A stretch of DNA of 9,427 nucleotides, from contig JAJYAX010000035.1 in assembly GCA_021779275.1 (NCBI GenBank), positions 1 to 9,427 on the forward strand, written 5' to 3'. Of this stretch, positions 5,224-9,427 are shown piece after piece. This DNA is from Deltaproteobacteria bacterium (GTDB lineage: Bacteria > Desulfobacterota > Desulfobulbia > Desulfobulbales > Desulfocapsaceae). Within the stretch, counting starts at the first letter, position 1. Every line of letters begins with the position of its first letter. A program made the translations under genes and the position numbers. The notes under the pieces are model-generated. The model was given only the letters and a program-made list of their open reading frames with translations. It had not been told where the DNA came from and did no database searches.

Positions 5224-6090
5224 CTATTTTAAAAGAGGATAACCCATTCGTTCTCTTTGGATGACATAATGTTCGGCTACTTTTCTGGCGATGTTTCGAA
5301 TTCGTCCAATATAGCGGGTTCGTTCGGAGACACTGATAGCCTTGCGGGCATCAAGAAGATTAAAGGTGTGGGAACATTTCAGACAGTAATCATAGGCTGG
5401 CAGGATCAGATCTTTTTCTATAAGCTTTAAGGCCTCTTGCTCATACGTTTCAAAAAACGGGACGAGTTTCTCGACATTGGCCTCCTCGAAGTTGAAGGTA
5501 GAGAACTCAACCTCGGCCTGATGGAAAATTTCTCCGTAACTGACCTGATTGTTCCAGGCTATGTCATAGACACTTTCCACACCTTGTAAATACATGGCAA
5601 TACGTTCAAGTCCATAGGTGATCTCAACGGTGGTCGGTTGGAGATCGATGGAACCCGCCTGCTGGAAGTAGGTGAATTGGGTGATTTCCATGCCGTCAAG
5701 CCACACCTCCCAACCCAGACCCGATGCCCCAAGGGTGGGTGACTCCCAGTCATCCTCGACAAACCGGATGTCATGTTCCAGGAGATCCAGTCCGAAACGC
5801 TTCAGGCTTTCAAGATAGAGTTCCTGTACATCCAGAGGAGATGGTTTCATCACAACTTGATATTGATAGTAATGCTGGAGGCGGTTGGGGTTGTTGCCAT
5901 ACCGGCCGTCGGTCGGACGCCTTGAAGGTTGCGGATAGGCGGCGCGCCAGGGCTCGGGTCCGAGGGAGCGGAGCAGGGTGGCTGGATGGAAGGTGCCCGC
6001 CCCCACTTCCATATCGTAAGGCTGTTGAATGATGCAGCCCTGATCGGCCCAGTATGTGCTCAGTGTAAAAATTATATCTTGAAAATTCAT
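5224..6090 (-). CDS. glyQ: Glycyl-tRNA synthetase, alpha subunit
   Basis: This is the catalytic alpha chain of the bacterial alpha2beta2 glycyl-tRNA synthetase, which charges tRNA-Gly in the cytoplasm. The 288 residues are close to the usual 290-303 and show every hallmark: [19 protein letters not shown] at the N-terminus, [22 protein letters not shown] (58-79), [10 protein letters not shown] (112-121) leading into [21 protein letters not shown], and the class II motif 3 region [10 protein letters not shown] (159-168). [22 protein letters not shown] lies at 236-257. Position 123 is Ser where many homologues have Trp (GAWGLGWEVW). The ATG at 6090-6088 follows an AAGGA ribosome binding site. 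The beta-subunit gene glyS, which normally follows directly in an operon, is absent downstream for at least the 463 bases to selC, so it must lie elsewhere. The gene is divergent from the CoA-binding protein. Confidence 0.96.
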   Translation of the reverse strand: MNFQDIIFTLSTYWADQGCIIQQPYDMEVGAGTFHPATLLRSLGPEPWRAAYPQPSRRPTDGRYGNNPNRLQHYYQYQVVMKPSPLDVQELYLESLKRFGLDLLEHDIRFVEDDWESPTLGASGLGWEVWLDGMEITQFTYFQQAGSIDLQPTTVEITYGLERIAMYLQGVESVYDIAWNNQVSYGEIFHQAEVEFSTFNFEEANVEKLVPFFETYEQEALKLIEKDLILPAYDYCLKCSHTFNLLDARKAISVSERTRYIGRIRNIARKVAEHYVIQRERMGYPLLK

Positions 6091-6147
6091 TGGGTTTCCT
6101 TGTCGTTCAAGCGGCCGATTGTTGTGGTCGGTGCTGGTGGTTGGATC

Positions 6148-6183
6148 TCTCCGAAGAGTCTGAAAATCCTCGGGTCACGGAGA
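6148..6183 (-). promoter_or_regulatory. Inverted repeats in the glyQ leader
   Basis: Two overlapping inverted repeats lie upstream of glyQ: 6148-6153 with 6178-6183 (six perfect pairs), and 6151-6156 with 6168-6173 (six pairs, one G-U, only as minus-strand RNA). They share bases 6151-6153, so they are alternatives. No T-box consensus is visible. The second stem being better in the glyQ transcript hints at an RNA role, but chance is possible. Confidence 0.25.
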
Positions 6184-6199
6184 CTTTGATGCTGTCGGC

Positions 6200-6228
6200 T
6201 TGACAATTATGCCTGGGACCATCATTAT
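6200..6228 (+). promoter_or_regulatory. Promoter for the CoA-binding gene
   Basis: A perfect TTGACA (6200-6205) and CATTAT (6223-6228, four of six) are separated by the ideal 17 bases, giving a start near 6235 and a leader of about 90 bases. On the opposite strand the same place reads TATAAT (6229-6224), a possible -10 for glyQ, although no good -35 for it is seen. Confidence 0.55.
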
Positions 6229-6324
6229 ATCCCGTTAAGCTACCATAGCGCACGTCCAGGGTAAATCTTTTTTTCTTCCTTCTTGTATATGAATACGGCG
6301 GCTTAATCATACCATGAGGCCATC

Positions 6325-6735
6325 ATGCAGAAAATTGTCAGTATGAATGAAATTAAGAAAATATTGGAAAAATCGGTCTCAATTGCGGTGGTTGGTCTTT
6401 CTCCGAAAGAGAACAGACCAAGCAATATGGTTGGCCGGTATCTCCTTGATGCCGGATATACGGTAATTCCGGTGAATCCGGGCCACAATGAAATCCTTGG
6501 AAAAAAATGTTATCCCAGCCTGACCGATATCGGCGTACAGGTCGATATCGTCGATATCTTCAGAAGATCTGAAGACGTTTCGCCGATAGTCGAAGAGGCA
6601 ATTGCCATCGGCGCCAAGGTCGTTTGGATGCAGTTGGGGATCGTTAATCATCAGGCGGCAGTCCGGGCCGAAGAGGCCGGCCTCACTGTTGTTATGGATC
6701 GTTGTATTAAAATTGATCATAACGGCCTGTTTTAA
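6325..6735 (+). CDS. CoA-binding domain protein (YccU-like)
   Basis: The 136-residue protein is a stand-alone CoA-binding Rossmann domain (CoA_binding_2 / YccU type), like the N-terminal part of succinyl-CoA synthetase alpha and of ADP-forming acyl-CoA synthetases. Visible family blocks are [19 protein letters not shown] (22-40), the VIPVNP strand end (47-52), CYPSL (62-66), [13 protein letters not shown] (73-85), VWMQLG (100-105) and MDRCIKIDH (124-132). It has no ligase or ATP-grasp domain, so it probably binds CoA or an acyl-CoA without a known reaction, or acts as a CoA-responsive accessory protein. GAGG at 6316-6319 supports the ATG at 6325. An internal ATG at 6343 is a less likely start. 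uvrA follows after 38 bases and may be in the same transcript. Confidence 0.9.
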   Translation: MQKIVSMNEIKKILEKSVSIAVVGLSPKENRPSNMVGRYLLDAGYTVIPVNPGHNEILGKKCYPSLTDIGVQVDIVDIFRRSEDVSPIVEEAIAIGAKVVWMQLGIVNHQAAVRAEEAGLTVVMDRCIKIDHNGLF

Positions 6736-6773
6736 TTATTATGCACTGTTCTTTTGTGGTGGGTTGAAGAAGG

Positions 6774-9427
6774 ATGGAACCAAAAATTCTCAGCATCCGT
6801 GGGGCCAGGATGCACAATCTCAAGAATATTGATGTGGACCTGCCGCGAAACAGCCTGGTTGTCTTCACGGGTCTGTCGGGGTCGGGAAAATCAACACTTG
6901 CCTTTGATACCCTCTATGCGGAAGGGCAGAGGCGATATGTAGAGTCACTCTCTACTTATGCCAGACAGTTTCTGGGCCAGATGGATAAGCCGGATGTTGA
7001 TTCACTGGAAGGGCTTTCACCTGCGGTCTCCATTGAACAGAAGACAACGAGCAGGAATCCTCGTTCCACCGTTGGAACGGTGACCGAGATCTATGACCAC
7101 CTCAGGTTACTCTTCGCCAGATGCGGGCATCCCTGCTGTCCCAAGTGTGGGCGGGAGATACGTTCGCAGTCTGTTGAAGACATGGTGAATAATCTGCTGG
7201 CCCGGCCGGAGGGGACAAAGGTGGTCCTGCTGGCGCCGCTGGTCAAGGACAGGAAGGGACGGCATGAGCAGATTCTGGCCCGGATCAAAAAAGAGGGCTT
7301 TGTCCGCATCCGGGTGGATGGACTCATCATTGATGCCGATGAGGTGGAAGGCCTGGAAAAGAATAAACGGCACACCCTTGAGGTGGTCGTTGATCGCATC
7401 GTTTTGAAATCCTCCAGCCGCAGGCGTCTGTCCGACTCGGTCGGTACTGCGGTAAAGCTGACGGAAGGATTTCTTCTTGCCCACTTTCCGGACAGCGGAG
7501 AGGAGCTTCTGTACAGTGAACTGGCCGCCTGTCATCAGTGCGGCATATCCATGCCGGTTCTTTCTACCCAGTTGTTTTCCTTTAATAATCCCCAGGGCGC
7601 CTGTTCCGGATGCGGGGGACTTGGGGTTAACCAATTCTTTGATCGGACTCTGGTCGTTCCCGATGAGACGAAGAGTATTCTTGAGGGGGCGATTGCTCCA
7701 TGGGGATGGCGAAACGAAGCCACCTATACCGGACAGATGCTGGCTGCCGTTGCCGATCATTATAGATTTTCACTGCAGACACCTTTTAAAGATCTCTCCC
7801 CTGAGCACCAGAATGTGATCCTCTATGGTTCAGGACGTGAGGAGATTCATTTTCTTTATCAGAAGGGCAGCAGGGTGATGACCTCGGAGAGGGCCTATGA
7901 AGGAGTCATGCCGCAGCTTGATCGTCGATTCCATGAGACCCAGTCCGGCATGATCCGAGATGAGCTGAGCAAATATATGGCGGAGCAGGTCTGTTCAGCC
8001 TGTAAGGGGGCCAGACTTAAAGATGAGGCCCTGGCCGTACGCATCGGAGAATGGTCCATCCATAGACTGACCTGTTTGTCCATAGAAAAATTGCTTGTGA
8101 CCCTGCCTCTTCTGCCGTTTACAGGAAGGGAACGCAAGATCGGTGAGCCTATCCTGAAAGAGATTGTTGATCGACTTTCCTTTCTCGAGGATGTCGGCCT
8201 GGGCTATCTGTCTCTGGAGCGACGCTCCGGTACCCTCTCGGGTGGAGAGGCCCAACGCATTCGATTGGCATCCCAGATCGGCTCGCGGCTTGCCGGCGTT
8301 CTCTACATCCTGGATGAGCCGAGCATTGGATTGCACCAGCGCGACAACCGGAAGCTGATAAACACGCTGCTTGAACTGCGGGATCTGGGCAACAGTGTCA
8401 TCGTGGTCGAACATGATACCGAGACGATACTGGCCTCCGACCATGTTCTGGATATGGGCCCGGGGGCCGGGGTTCATGGAGGGGAGGTCGTTTATAATGG
8501 GACCGTGCAGGGGCTGCTCGCAAGTGAATCCTCGATTACCGGGGCCTATCTCTCCGGTCGAAGGACCATTGGTGTGCCGAAAGTGAGAAGAAAGATCAGA
8601 AAAGGGCCCGAGTCGAACCTGATGATCAGGAACGCCTCGGTCAATAATCTGAGAAGCATTGATGCCTCCTTTCCTTTGGGGGTTATGACGGCTGTGACCG
8701 GGGTTTCCGGCTCAGGAAAGAGCTCTCTGGTTATTGAAACCCTTTTCCCTCTGGTTAAAGAAGGATTACGGGGTAGATCGGGACACTTCAACTTGAAAGG
8801 GGCGTCCATTTCAGGTCTTCTGTCCATAGACAAGATTGTCGATATTGACCAAAGTCCAATCGGGCGGACCCCCCGGTCAAACCCTGCAACCTACACCGGG
8901 CTTTTTACTCCTATTCGCGACTTATTTTCAAGGCTGCCGGAATCAAGGGCGCGAGGGTATAAGGCCGGCAGATTCAGTTTCAATATAAAGGGTGGAAGAT
9001 GTGAGGCCTGTGAAGGTGATGGCCTCATAAAGATCGCGATGCATTTTTTGCCCGATATTTATGTCGGTTGCGATACCTGCAAAGGGAAGAGATATAACCA
9101 GGAAACCCTTGATATCCGCTATCGTGGAAAGACTATTCATGATGTTTTGTCAATGACTGTAGAGGAGGCCTTAGGATTTTTCACCAATATCTCTCCGGTT
9201 AAAAACCGCCTGCAGACCCTATTTGATGTCGGACTGGGGTATATCACGCTTGGCCAATCGTCGGTGACCCTCTCCGGCGGAGAGGCGCAACGGGTGAAAT
9301 TGGCCAGGGAGCTCGCGGTACGAAGCACCGGTAAAACACTCTATATCCTTGATGAACCGACAACCGGATTGCATCCGGCGGATATCCAGTATCTTCTTCA
9401 TGTACTGAACAGACTCGTGGATACCGG
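6774..9427 (+). CDS. uvrA: Excinuclease ABC subunit A, C-terminus outside window
   Basis: UvrA is the damage-sensing ATPase of nucleotide excision repair. As a dimer it loads UvrB at lesions. The reading frame is open for 884 codons and leaves the window before the last 55 or so residues of the usual 940. The first ATPase has Walker A GLSGSGKS (33-40), signature LSGGE (488-492) and Walker B ILDEPS (512-517). The second has GVSGSGKS (643-650), LSGGE (833-837) and [10 protein letters not shown] (858-867). Both zinc modules are intact: C253, C256, C277 and C280, and C743-x2-C746-x19-C766-x2-C769, the latter within [11 protein letters not shown] and CDTCKGKRY. The UvrB-binding and insertion regions lie between as in class I UvrA. 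An in-frame TGA at 6765-6767 limits the start. ATG 6774 directly follows GAAGAAGG, a poorly spaced ribosome binding site. No frameshift or odd residue was seen. Confidence 0.97.
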   Translation, partial: MEPKILSIRGARMHNLKNIDVDLPRNSLVVFTGLSGSGKSTLAFDTLYAEGQRRYVESLSTYARQFLGQMDKPDVDSLEGLSPAVSIEQKTTSRNPRSTVGTVTEIYDHLRLLFARCGHPCCPKCGREIRSQSVEDMVNNLLARPEGTKVVLLAPLVKDRKGRHEQILARIKKEGFVRIRVDGLIIDADEVEGLEKNKRHTLEVVVDRIVLKSSSRRRLSDSVGTAVKLTEGFLLAHFPDSGEELLYSELAACHQCGISMPVLSTQLFSFNNPQGACSGCGGLGVNQFFDRTLVVPDETKSILEGAIAPWGWRNEATYTGQMLAAVADHYRFSLQTPFKDLSPEHQNVILYGSGREEIHFLYQKGSRVMTSERAYEGVMPQLDRRFHETQSGMIRDELSKYMAEQVCSACKGARLKDEALAVRIGEWSIHRLTCLSIEKLLVTLPLLPFTGRERKIGEPILKEIVDRLSFLEDVGLGYLSLERRSGTLSGGEAQRIRLASQIGSRLAGVLYILDEPSIGLHQRDNRKLINTLLELRDLGNSVIVVEHDTETILASDHVLDMGPGAGVHGGEVVYNGTVQGLLASESSITGAYLSGRRTIGVPKVRRKIRKGPESNLMIRNASVNNLRSIDASFPLGVMTAVTGVSGSGKSSLVIETLFPLVKEGLRGRSGHFNLKGASISGLLSIDKIVDIDQSPIGRTPRSNPATYTGLFTPIRDLFSRLPESRARGYKAGRFSFNIKGGRCEACEGDGLIKIAMHFLPDIYVGCDTCKGKRYNQETLDIRYRGKTIHDVLSMTVEEALGFFTNISPVKNRLQTLFDVGLGYITLGQSSVTLSGGEAQRVKLARELAVRSTGKTLYILDEPTTGLHPADIQYLLHVLNRLVDT

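Overview
The window looks like ordinary chromosome from a Gram-negative anaerobe, most likely a Desulfobacterota (former deltaproteobacterial) sulfate-reducer-type lineage. That is an inference. It rests on a DUF3786-type protein, the long (536-codon) citramalate synthase family, a selenocysteine tRNA, a separate glycyl-tRNA synthetase alpha chain, and a PlsC-like acyltransferase with an HX4E motif. No ribosomal RNA is present to settle it. No insertion sequence, CRISPR array or phage gene was found.

Layout. Positions 1-301 (-) hold the start of a DUF3786-like gene that runs off the left edge. Divergent to it is a membrane PAP2-type phosphatase (469-1446, +). A 158-base gap with a probable promoter and a foldable leader precedes cimA (1605-3215, +). 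Next come a 15-codon mini-ORF and a lysophospholipid acyltransferase (3263-4051, +), joined by an ATGA overlap. Convergent to these is a small protein with an H-x3-C-x2-C zinc-finger-like motif and a very acidic tail (4173-4508, -). It is divergent from selC, the selenocysteine tRNA (4663-4760, +), and the promoters of the two appear to interleave. After selC are about 460 bases with no convincing gene. glyQ (5224-6090, -) follows, then, divergently, a CoA-binding-domain protein (6325-6735, +) and uvrA (6774 to the right edge, +, C-terminus missing).

How the genes work together. There is no single pathway. cimA starts threonine-independent isoleucine synthesis. selC and glyQ serve translation, uvrA serves excision repair, and the PAP2 protein and acyltransferase act on membrane lipids. 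The items most worth a second look are an apparent G-G mismatch in the eighth acceptor pair of tRNA-Sec, the solitary acidic zinc-finger-like protein beside it, the isolation of glyQ from glyS, the cimA leader with two mutually exclusive folds, the variant acyltransferase motifs, and the unexplained DNA between selC and glyQ. I did not find strong evidence for a new multi-gene system.
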